From CAZUVM01 sp964623885 (lineage in GTDB: Bacteria > Verrucomicrobiota > Verrucomicrobiia > Limisphaerales > UBA8199): a DNA stretch of 14,033 nt. The stretch spans positions 1-14,033 of the forward strand of contig CAZUVM010000181.1 of assembly GCA_964623885.1 (NCBI GenBank), written 5' to 3'. How positions within the stretch are numbered: position 1 is the first letter of the stretch; the number at the start of each line of letters is the position of its first letter. The notes beneath the pieces were generated by a model. That model saw only the letters and a list, made by a program, of their open reading frames with translations. It made no database searches and was not told the origin of the DNA. A program made the position numbers and the translations under genes. Below, one piece after another: positions 8,351 through 14,033 of the stretch.

Positions 8351-9898
8351 TCATTTACGTTTGCTGCTCTCAACCAGCAGGTAGTGCGTGCCGCCAGTCC
8401 CGCCGCCCCCAGCTCGGCTCCAAACGCGCAGCAGCACGCGGTCGCCCTTGGCTTTTTCGCTTAAGTTAACAGCGTCGTCAGCGCTGCGCACGGGTTGCCG
8501 ATTGATCTCCACAATCACGTCGCCTTGCTGCAACCCGGCCTCGGCCGCCGCTGAATTGGGATCCACGTTGGCGACCAGGGCACCGCGCAGAGTACGCGGA
8601 ATATCAAATTGCCGTCGCGCTGCCGCATCCAACTCGGCGACTTCAACCCCGTCCAACGCATCCATGGTTTGCGATCCACCCTGGTTCTGGCGCTGAGTAC
8701 GGTTGTTGCCGGCGACCGCATCGGATGGCAATTCGCCCAGGGTTGCACTGACAGTTTTTTGCGCCATCTTCCCACTTTCTTCGCGCAGCACCTGGACACT
8801 GACCTTTGTGCCCGGGGCGGTTTGCGCCACGGCAAGCTGCAGGCTGCGTGGATCCGTAACCTTCTTTCCATTGAAATCAACAATCACGTCGCCATCTTCC
8901 AATCCGGCTTTGCCCGCCGGGCTGTTGGGGCGCACGCCGCCCACCAAAATGCCGCTGCTTTCGTCGGGCAGTTTGAACTCTTTAGCCAACTCCGGCGTCA
9001 GCGGTTGAATATCGACACCCAAATACCCACGGGTGACTTTCCCCGTCGTGATCAAACGATCCATGACATATCGCGCCATATTGATCGGGACGGCAAATCC
9101 AACGCCCTGAAAGCCGCCGGTGCGACTTAGAATTGCCGTGTTAATCCCCACCAGACGGCCATCGGCGTCGACGAGTGCCCCGCCCGAGTTCCCCGGATTA
9201 ATGGCCGCGTCAGTCTGAATGAAATCTTCGTAGCCGGTGATGCCCAGCCCCCCGCGACTCAATGCGCTGATAATTCCCAAGGTCACCGTCTGGCCGACCG
9301 CAAACGGATTGCCTACCGCCAGCACCATATCTCCAACTTCCAGTTTATCGCTGTCGCCAATGGCAATCGCCGCCAGCGTCTTCTTTGTTTCAATTTTCAA
9401 CACCGCCACATCAGTTGGCGGATCCGTCCCGATAATCTTCGCCTCAAACTCCTTTTCACCTGTGGACAGCGCCACCTTGACGGAATCTGCTCCTTCCACG
9501 ACGTGGTTGGCCGTCAGAATATAACCGTCCGGTGAAATGATAACGCCGGAACCCAGGCTTTGCGCCTTGTGCTCGCGTGGCTGTGCATCTTCGCCGCCAG
9601 ACTGGTCCCCAAAGAATCTGCGGAAAAACGGGTCATTGAAAAACGGATTCATTGATTGCCGCTCCTTGACCGTAGTGGTCGAATAGATATTCACCACACT
9701 GGGCGCAACGCGCTTCACGACCGGCGCAAAGCTTATCGGCGCTTTGAGACTTCGGTCCAAGGGCGATTCCTGGATGTTGAGCTTGGCCGGAGGGTTGGCT
9801 GCGACCAAGGCCTGCGGATTAGTTTGTAACAGGGCGGCTAAGCCTATCAGAGACAGCGACGCAGAGCGTCGGAAAAGATTCTTTGGAAGTACATTCAT
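8351..9898 (-). CDS. periplasmic serine endoprotease, HtrA/DegP-DegQ family, two PDZ domains
   Basis: This 515-residue exported protease or chaperone degrades misfolded envelope proteins. An N-terminal signal sequence (basic LFRR followed by LSLIGLAALL, and a likely cut near ALVAA) starts at ATG 9898. In-frame codons further upstream would only add 42 polar residues in front of the signal, so I reject them. The trypsin-like domain carries His132 (TANHVVEG), Asp163 (TDVAVLK) and Ser238 in NPGNSGGA. An LA-loop-like segment rich in Phe and Arg (NPFFNDPFFRRFF) precedes it. PDZ1 starts at RGYLGVDIQ (about residue 285) and PDZ2 at the GVEVAELDAAAR block (about 405); both end in typical GDVIV..N strands. 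The length fits DegP/DegQ. It is the first of four leftward proteostasis genes, with 185 bp before the FtsH start codon. Regulation is not evident. Confidence 0.95.
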   Translation of the reverse strand: MNVLPKNLFRRSASLSLIGLAALLQTNPQALVAANPPAKLNIQESPLDRSLKAPISFAPVVKRVAPSVVNIYSTTTVKERQSMNPFFNDPFFRRFFGDQSGGEDAQPREHKAQSLGSGVIISPDGYILTANHVVEGADSVKVALSTGEKEFEAKIIGTDPPTDVAVLKIETKKTLAAIAIGDSDKLEVGDMVLAVGNPFAVGQTVTLGIISALSRGGLGITGYEDFIQTDAAINPGNSGGALVDADGRLVGINTAILSRTGGFQGVGFAVPINMARYVMDRLITTGKVTRGYLGVDIQPLTPELAKEFKLPDESSGILVGGVRPNSPAGKAGLEDGDVIVDFNGKKVTDPRSLQLAVAQTAPGTKVSVQVLREESGKMAQKTVSATLGELPSDAVAGNNRTQRQNQGGSQTMDALDGVEVAELDAAARRQFDIPRTLRGALVANVDPNSAAAEAGLQQGDVIVEINRQPVRSADDAVNLSEKAKGDRVLLRVWSRAGGGGTGGTHYLLVESSKRK

Positions 9899-10068
9899 GG
9901 AACATTTCAGTTTTAAATCAAGAAGCCCGCTATCCTTTGATAGATTCTCTTTTCGCCACATTTCCCTATTGCCATTCAAAATTGCCCTACAACCGCTCCA
10001 ATTCGAACAACCGGACAGCGACACGCCGCGCTTCAGCTAATTTTGTGCCCAAAACCACTTTTGTCAAA

Positions 10069-10114
10069 GTAGGTGGTGCCGACACCGCGGTAAGGACCGT
10101 CCTCGGCATCCACC
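10069..10114 (+). repeat. second GTAG-headed long hairpin, REP-like
   Basis: In the divergent gap between the HtrA and glycoside hydrolase genes, GTAG (10069-10072) leads into the arm GGTGGTGCCGA (10072-10082). This pairs with TCGGCATCCACC (10103-10114) with a single bulged base. The 20-nt interior can form its own small stem (CGGT/ACCG, 10088-10099). The GTAG head and hairpin resemble the element at 3104-3128 in design but not in sequence, so the two are not copies of one repeat family. It could instead be a regulatory stem-loop upstream of the hydrolase gene. Confidence 0.45.
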
Positions 10115-10134
10115 CTTCCACCCAAACGCACCAA

Positions 10135-10163
10135 TTGACAGCCGACCCGCTTTATTGTCATAT
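10135..10163 (+). promoter_or_regulatory. possible promoter of the glycoside hydrolase gene
   Basis: A perfect TTGACA (10135-10140) is followed after a 17-bp spacer by TCATAT (10158-10163), which matches the -10 consensus at only 3 of 6 positions. It lies about 28 bp before the ATG at 10192, whose ribosome binding site AAAGGA is at 10182-10187. The -35 and spacing are good but the -10 is poor, so an activator may be needed or the match may be chance. Confidence 0.3.
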
Positions 10164-10191
10164 CCGCGTTGACCGACCAGCAAAGGAATTT

Positions 10192-11940
10192 ATGCAAACT
10201 TCCGTAATTTGTTTGCAGGCCTCGCGGGACTGCATCCGAAGATTATCCCTGGCGATCTTGCTCTTGCCATTGATGGGTTTCGCCGCTGCTAAGATGACCG
10301 TCGTCCCGAAATGGCATCGGTTCGATTACGCCCTCAAGAGCAGTATCGTTTATACTAACCCACTCCAGTCTGCAACGCTGACGGCCAGGTTCGTCGGGCC
10401 GTTGGGCGATGTGCATACTGTGCTCGGCTTTTGGGATGGAGACAGAACCTGGCGAGTGCGCTTCGCTCCGGATCAACCCGGGGAATGGCACTTCGAGACT
10501 ACTTGCTCCGATGCCGCTAACAGTGGCCTTAACGGCCAGAGAGGTTCCTTACTTTGCAGCGCAGCCATCGGCGGAAGCCGATTTGAAGAGCATGGTCCCG
10601 TCCGAGTCGCGCGCGACCACGAACACCTCGAGCACGCCGACGGCACTCCCTTTTTCTGGCTGGCGGACACGGTCTGGAACGGCGCCCTGCTTTCTGAGCC
10701 CAAAGAATGGGACGCCTACACTCAGATTCGCGCTTCTCAGCGATTCACCGCGGCGCAATGGGCCGTAACTCCGGGCGAAGATTATAAAGGGGAATCGCCA
10801 ATCACCGGTTTTCCTGAACAGGTCGGAGTGAATCCCGAAGCTTTCCGGCGGTTGGATGCTAAAGTCGATATGTTGAGCCATGCTGGGCTTCTCAGCGCCA
10901 TTTTGCCGATCCTGGAATTGCAAACCAATAGCCTCTCCCTGCACGAGGACCAGGCCGTCCTGTTCATAAAGTATGTCGTCGCGCGTTACGGCGCAGACCC
11001 CGTTGTATGGCTGCACACGTTACAATGGGACTACAACCTGCAAGGCTCGTTTAACCGCTGGCGCAATATCGGCCAGTCTGCTTACTCAGACATTCAACAC
11101 GCTCCGCTGATTGCGTTTTCCCAAAAGGCGTCCCTCACGCTGCTGTTAGGGGGCGCGAAATGGGTCGACATCTTCGCCGGTAAACCGGTGGATTACATGA
11201 CCGAAGCCGCTTTGCGCGTAACGCTACGAGGCGCCACCCGACATATGATGCGAAACGGAGTGGACTCAAATCTCAAAATTCCGGAGCGGCCCCGGCTCGT
11301 CTTTACGCCTTGCGAGAATGCTCGCACGCCCTCCATCCCGAAAGAAGAGACGCCTTTTGACCAGAGGCATTTGATCACGCCTCCACACGAGAGTGAATTC
11401 CTGCCCGATCCTCCGACCCGCTTCAGCGCCGCGGATGTGCGGCGCGCGGCCTACTGGGGCCTCCTCATGGCGCCCCCTGCGGGCGTGAGCTATGGGGCCC
11501 AGGGCGTCATCAATTGGGATCGCACAGTGGACGAAACCAAAGATAAGACTCCTGGGGCAAACCTGCCGCTCTGGCAGCGCTCGTTGTTTATGCCCGGCGC
11601 AAAGCAAATGAGTCGCCTGGAGAAATTCTTTAGCTCGATTCCATTCTGGCGTCTCGAACCACTCACGAACGCCATTGCGAACCAACCCGGCAATTCACAT
11701 CTGAAAAACGAAATCCTGGCCGCGGGAACGGAAACCAAAGACCTGATGCTGGTCTACGTGCCCGAGGATCGAACTCTGGAACTCAATCTCGATGTCATGC
11801 CGCCCTCTCCTGTCGTCACCTGGTTTAACCCGCGCACCGGCGATGCCAATCCGGCCGTCGCCGTCGTCGTCAGCCGCACCTGCCAGTTCCCCACACCCGA
11901 ACCTGGCGATTGGCTACTGGTGGTTAGAGGTGGAAAATGA
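10192..11940 (+). CDS. secreted glycoside hydrolase, DUF5060/DUF4038 (apiosidase-like, GH140-related)
   Basis: The 582-residue protein starts at ATG 10192, which has an AAAGGA ribosome binding site and is followed by a signal peptide (basic CIRRL, hydrophobic LAILLLPLMGF, cut near AAA-K33). Upstream in-frame codons would put 103 unrelated residues before the signal. Residues about 35-130 match a DUF5060-type beta-sandwich (LTARFVGP, TWRVRFAPDQPGEWHFET). A DUF4038-like TIM barrel follows with FFWLADTVWN (Asp159) and WLHTLQWDYN (Asp280). A C-terminal collagen-binding-like domain (about 510-582) ends in GDWLLVVRGGK. Relatives remove apiose or other side sugars from plant polysaccharides such as rhamnogalacturonan II, acting outside the cytosol. 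The usual Gly-Gly before the Asp/Glu-Tyr-Asn motif is replaced by Gln-Trp. It is tail to tail with a KDG-kinase-like gene, consistent with pectin use. The exact substrate is uncertain. Confidence 0.8.
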   Translation: MQTSVICLQASRDCIRRLSLAILLLPLMGFAAAKMTVVPKWHRFDYALKSSIVYTNPLQSATLTARFVGPLGDVHTVLGFWDGDRTWRVRFAPDQPGEWHFETTCSDAANSGLNGQRGSLLCSAAIGGSRFEEHGPVRVARDHEHLEHADGTPFFWLADTVWNGALLSEPKEWDAYTQIRASQRFTAAQWAVTPGEDYKGESPITGFPEQVGVNPEAFRRLDAKVDMLSHAGLLSAILPILELQTNSLSLHEDQAVLFIKYVVARYGADPVVWLHTLQWDYNLQGSFNRWRNIGQSAYSDIQHAPLIAFSQKASLTLLLGGAKWVDIFAGKPVDYMTEAALRVTLRGATRHMMRNGVDSNLKIPERPRLVFTPCENARTPSIPKEETPFDQRHLITPPHESEFLPDPPTRFSAADVRRAAYWGLLMAPPAGVSYGAQGVINWDRTVDETKDKTPGANLPLWQRSLFMPGAKQMSRLEKFFSSIPFWRLEPLTNAIANQPGNSHLKNEILAAGTETKDLMLVYVPEDRTLELNLDVMPPSPVVTWFNPRTGDANPAVAVVVSRTCQFPTPEPGDWLLVVRGGK

Positions 11941-11951
11941 GCCGCCCGCAA

Positions 11952-13052
11952 TTATCGCTGCACTCTGGCGCTGGCGCCCTTCACCAGTGCTTCGACTTCC
12001 TTGAGTGAGGCCATGGAGGTATCGCCCGGAGTGGTCATGGCCAGCGCGCCGTGGGCGGCGCCGTAGTCCACCGCTGTCTGCGGATCGTTGAATTGCAGGA
12101 AGCCATAGATAAGCCCGCTGGCAAAGCTGTCGCCGCCGCCGACGCGATCGAGGATTTCCAGGTCGGGCCGGCTAATAGCCTGGTAGAATTTGCCGTCGGC
12201 CCAGCAGACCGCACCCCAATCGTTGCGCGTGGCCGATCTCACCCCGCGCAGTGTGGTGGCGACCACTCTGAAATTCGGATACGCCTTGACCGCTTTCTGA
12301 ATCATTTGCTGGAAGGCGGCAATCTCGATTTTGGAAAGGTGTTCGTCCGTACCCTCGATCTTGAGGCCGAGGCAAGCGGTGAAATCCTCCTCATTACCCA
12401 GCATAACGTCTACCTGGCGGGCGATTTCCTGGTTCACTTCCTGGGCGCGCTTGAGACCGCCAATGCTTTTCCAAAGCGAGGGGCGGTAGTTCAAATCGTA
12501 CGAGACAATGGCGTCGTGCTTGCGCGCGGCCTGGATGGCTTCCAACACGAGCTTGGGGGTCGTGTCGCTCAGCCCGGCAAAGATGCCGCCGGTGTGCAGC
12601 CAGCGCGCGCCGAGCTTGCCAAAGATAAGGTCCCAATCGAAATCGCCTGGCTTAAGCTGGCTCGCCGCGGTGTGGCCGCGGTCGGAAGTGCCGATCGCCC
12701 CGCGAACGCCGAAACCGCGTTCGGTGAAATTCAGCCCGTTGCGCGCGGCACGGCCCACGCCGTCAAAGGGCACCCACTTGATGAACTCAGTGTCCACGCC
12801 GCCCTGAAGAATGAAATCCTCGAGCAACCGGCCAACCTCGTTGTCCGCGAAGGCAGTGCAAATGGCGGTGTGCAGGCCGAAGCAGCGCCGCAGTCCGCGC
12901 GCAACGTTGTACTCACCGCCGCCTTCCCATACCTTGAATTCACGGGTCGTGCGCACTCGACCTTCGCCCGGATCGAGCCGCAGCATAATTTCACCCAGCG
13001 CGACCAGGTCGTATTTGCAGGAACTGGCGGGTTTGATGGTTAATGCAGGCAT
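11952..13052 (-). CDS. PfkB/ribokinase-family sugar kinase, probably 2-keto-3-deoxygluconate kinase-like
   Basis: This 366-residue cytosolic kinase phosphorylates a sugar or sugar acid with ATP. N-terminal LVALGEIMLRLDPGEGR and WEGGGEYNVARGLRR form the first PfkB signature and substrate-binding region. YDLNYRPSLW occurs mid-protein, and DRVGGGDSFASG carries the catalytic base Asp308 in the second signature. GEIMLRL and the YDLNYRPSLW block are typical of KDG kinases and related sugar-acid kinases, and of the 5-dehydro-2-deoxygluconokinase group. It is somewhat longer than the usual 310-340 residues because of a segment around 218-260. If KDG is the substrate, it feeds the KDPG step of uronate breakdown, which would fit the neighbouring hydrolase. 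Start ATG 13052 lacks a strong ribosome binding site. Family is certain; substrate is not. Confidence 0.88.
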   Translation of the reverse strand: MPALTIKPASSCKYDLVALGEIMLRLDPGEGRVRTTREFKVWEGGGEYNVARGLRRCFGLHTAICTAFADNEVGRLLEDFILQGGVDTEFIKWVPFDGVGRAARNGLNFTERGFGVRGAIGTSDRGHTAASQLKPGDFDWDLIFGKLGARWLHTGGIFAGLSDTTPKLVLEAIQAARKHDAIVSYDLNYRPSLWKSIGGLKRAQEVNQEIARQVDVMLGNEEDFTACLGLKIEGTDEHLSKIEIAAFQQMIQKAVKAYPNFRVVATTLRGVRSATRNDWGAVCWADGKFYQAISRPDLEILDRVGGGDSFASGLIYGFLQFNDPQTAVDYGAAHGALAMTTPGDTSMASLKEVEALVKGASARVQR

Positions 13053-13075
13053 AGGCCAACTCAGGTTCGAAAATT

Positions 13076-13119
13076 AGTGAACAAATCACTTGGGAGCAAT
13101 CAGTTCTTCCGCCGGAAGA
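13076..13119. promoter_or_regulatory. two short dyads in the divergent kinase/ylbF gap
   Basis: Two small inverted repeats lie just upstream of the sugar kinase: AGTGA-acaaa-TCACT (13076-13090) and TCTTCC-gcc-GGAAGA (13105-13119). Either could be a repressor operator for the kinase, since they are 24-67 bp before its start codon, but both are short enough to occur by chance. They do not resemble the enterobacterial KdgR site. Confidence 0.25.
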
Positions 13120-13242
13120 TTTGCATGCCGCTATCGTCCTATTTGACTCGCTTTTTCCCTGCTGATGTGATGTATTATAGGCGCTGACGCGACTGGTGGC
13201 CGAGTTGCCCGCGCCGGCGGACTAGAACCCAGACATTATTAT

Positions 13243-13668
13243 ATGCCAAGTATTGCCGAAGAGACGCCTGTTCTGCAGAAAACCCGCGAACTCTGCCAAA
13301 CTATTCTCGACCAGCCGAACATGCGCTCGATCCGCCAGCGCATCGACGCGTTCATGAGCGATGAGAGCGCCAAAAACCAATACGAAGGCCTGGTCAATAA
13401 AGGTCAGGCGCTCCAACAGAAACAGCAGATGTCTCAGCAGTTGAGCGGCGAAGAGATTGCCGATTTCGAAAAGCACCGAGACGCGCTGATGTCCAATCCA
13501 GTTGCGCGCGGGTTTCTGGATGCGCAAGAGGAGCTGCATGAGGTGCAACAGTCGGTCCATCGCCTTGTGAACAAAACGCTGGAGCTGGGGCGCTTGCCGA
13601 CCGAGGAGGATCTCGGCGGTGATGGTTGCGACGGGCACGGCGGCTGCGGTTGCGGGCATTCGCATTAA
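13243..13668 (+). CDS. YlbF/YmcA-family protein with C-terminal Cys/His cluster
   Basis: This 141-residue, largely helical protein fits the YlbF/YmcA (DUF964) family: an N-terminal segment VLQKTRELCQTIL, a central amphipathic helix pair rich in Gln (GQALQQKQQMSQQLSGEEI), and the VARGFLDAQEELHEVQQSVHRLVNKTLELG helix. In Bacillus, YlbF, YmcA and YaaT form a complex that carries Fe-S clusters and steers RNase Y. Here a Gly-rich tail adds Cys129, His132, Cys135, Cys137, His139 and His141, a plausible metal or Fe-S ligand set. ATG 13243 is the start; no clear Shine-Dalgarno precedes it. A TATTAT box at 13173-13178 could be a -10, but no -35 sits at the right distance. It is divergent from the sugar kinase. 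Whether it acts in RNA decay here is unknown. Confidence 0.85.
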   Translation: MPSIAEETPVLQKTRELCQTILDQPNMRSIRQRIDAFMSDESAKNQYEGLVNKGQALQQKQQMSQQLSGEEIADFEKHRDALMSNPVARGFLDAQEELHEVQQSVHRLVNKTLELGRLPTEEDLGGDGCDGHGGCGCGHSH

Positions 13669-13669
13669 G

Positions 13670-13728
13670 CCGCTCCGGACCTCGAGAGGTCCCCGCTCGC
13701 AGCGGCAGCACTGGGTGCGGGCGCCCAG
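13670..13728 (+). terminator. nested stem-loops just after the ylbF-like gene
   Basis: Directly behind the TAA (13666-13668) a perfect 6-bp stem GGACCT/AGGTCC with loop CGAG (13677-13692) is enclosed by a second pairing, CCGCT (13670-13674) with AGCGG (13701-13705). A third stem, CTGGGTG/CGCCCAG (13711-13728), follows with one G-U pair. None is followed by a T-run, so these are not textbook intrinsic terminators. They may instead mark the mRNA 3' end, protect it, or be a degenerate repeat element. Confidence 0.4.
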
Positions 13729-13761
13729 GGGTATTTCTCAATAACGGTTGTCACTCCATCT

Positions 13762-13794
13762 CTTTGCGACGCAGCGTCCTTGCGCCTCTGCGTT
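13762..13794. repeat. degenerate TTGCG simple repeat
   Basis: Short GCG-bearing words recur at roughly 9-bp spacing (CTTTGCGAC, GCAGCGTCC, TTGCGCCTC, TGCGTT). This is the kind of degenerate simple repeat found between genes in many environmental bacteria. No coding potential or fold is obvious. Confidence 0.4.
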
Positions 13795-13842
13795 GTATTT
13801 GGCTGCCTGCCTCTTTTCGGCATATGAAATGGTAATCAGCAG

Positions 13843-13871
13843 AGCCGGTTCAGCGCTCCGGCTTGATTTTT
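13843..13871 (+). terminator. candidate intrinsic terminator
   Basis: A perfect 6-bp GC-rich stem AGCCGG (13843-13848) / CCGGCT (13858-13863) with a 9-nt loop runs into TGATTTTT. This is the best terminator-shaped sequence after the ylbF-like gene, though 175 bp beyond its stop, and it would shield the deacetylase gene from read-through. Confidence 0.45.
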
Positions 13872-13885
13872 CGTCAGGAAGGCCC

Positions 13886-13899
13886 ATGCTCCAGAGCAT
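13886..13899. promoter_or_regulatory. palindrome 12 bp before the deacetylase start
   Basis: ATGCTC-CA-GAGCAT is a perfect 6+6 inverted repeat lying immediately upstream of the deacetylase start codon at 13912. Its position suits an operator or an RNA hairpin limiting translation. It is short, and no known regulator site is recognised. Confidence 0.25.
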
Positions 13900-13911
13900 T
13901 GCCTGGCGAAA

Positions 13912-14033
13912 ATGAAGATCTTCACTGACGAGCGCTGTACCGGATATTCGGCGCCAGGGCATCCGGAACGGCCGGAGCGAGTCAGTGCCACGCTGAAGAA
14001 ACTCCGCGCTCAATCCGAGCTGCCTATCGTTTG
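13912..14033 (+). CDS. histone-deacetylase-family (acetoin utilisation-like) deacetylase, N-terminal fragment
   Basis: Forty codons are visible before the window ends. The sequence MKIFTDERC, then GYSAPGHPERPERVSATLKKLR, is the characteristic N-terminus of class II-like bacterial HDAC/AcuC proteins, where the HPERPxR block (His17-Arg23) opens the deacetylase fold. These zinc enzymes remove acetyl or related acyl groups from lysine or polyamines. The catalytic HH pair and zinc ligands lie outside the window, so substrate class and activity cannot be judged. ATG 13912 places the motif at the usual distance from the N-terminus; no strong ribosome binding site is seen. Confidence 0.85.
   Translation, partial: MKIFTDERCTGYSAPGHPERPERVSATLKKLRAQSELPIV

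Noticed and set aside
9899..10024. Extra 42 codons in frame before the HtrA start
   Set aside because: They would bury the signal peptide behind a polar segment; ATG 9898 gives a normal exported protein.
12051..13043. Plus-strand open frame of 330 codons
   Set aside because: It mirrors the PfkB kinase, which has both family signatures on the minus strand.
13143..13178. TTGACT plus TATTAT as a promoter for the ylbF-like gene
   Set aside because: The boxes are 24 bp apart, too far for a sigma-70 promoter; no better pairing was seen.

Overview
The window looks like ordinary chromosome from an environmental bacterium, most likely of the Verrucomicrobiota (Pedosphaera/Limisphaerales type). That placement is inferred from the gene mix: a DUF4038-type glycoside hydrolase beside a PfkB sugar kinase, a YlbF-family protein with a Cys/His tail, a reduced-zinc DnaJ, a RAYT transposase with REP-like hairpins, and short simple-sequence words between genes. 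Base composition is GC-rich and uniform. I see no phage, plasmid, CRISPR, rRNA or tRNA signal.

Left part (1-4055, + strand). The window opens inside the C-terminus of a REP-associated IS200-like tyrosine transposase. Next comes a tightly coupled pair (GTG start overlapping the TGA stop): a membrane-anchored coiled-coil protein of unknown function, and a 604-residue AAA ATPase with one intact and one apparently degenerate ATPase domain. A REP-like hairpin and a SAM hydrolase (DUF62) gene follow. The DUF62 gene carries five copies of a 7-bp tandem repeat inside its reading frame. A 126-bp imperfect inverted repeat separates it from the convergent genes to the right.

Middle part (4192-9898, - strand). 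Four protein-quality genes all read leftward: a DegP/DegQ-like HtrA protease, FtsH, a DnaJ-like co-chaperone with only one zinc site, and a rhomboid intramembrane protease. DnaJ and rhomboid are 41 bp apart and probably co-transcribed. FtsH and HtrA have longer upstream gaps (222 bp between FtsH and DnaJ, 185 bp between HtrA and FtsH), so they may be separate units. Together they cover folding, membrane-protein turnover and periplasmic proteolysis.

Right part (9899-14033). A secreted DUF5060/DUF4038-type glycoside hydrolase (+) meets a PfkB sugar kinase (-, KDG-kinase-like) tail to tail, 11 bp apart; both suggest plant-polysaccharide (pectin-type) catabolism. Divergent from the kinase is a YlbF-family protein ending in a Cys/His cluster. 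After about 240 bp of hairpins and simple repeats, the window ends in the first 40 codons of a histone-deacetylase-family (acetoin utilisation-like) deacetylase.

The most interesting unexplained items are the coiled-coil/AAA pair, the RAYT with two GTAG-headed hairpins, the heptanucleotide repeat inside the SAM-hydrolase gene, the large inverted repeat between convergent genes, and the two metal-site oddities (one-zinc DnaJ; YlbF tail).
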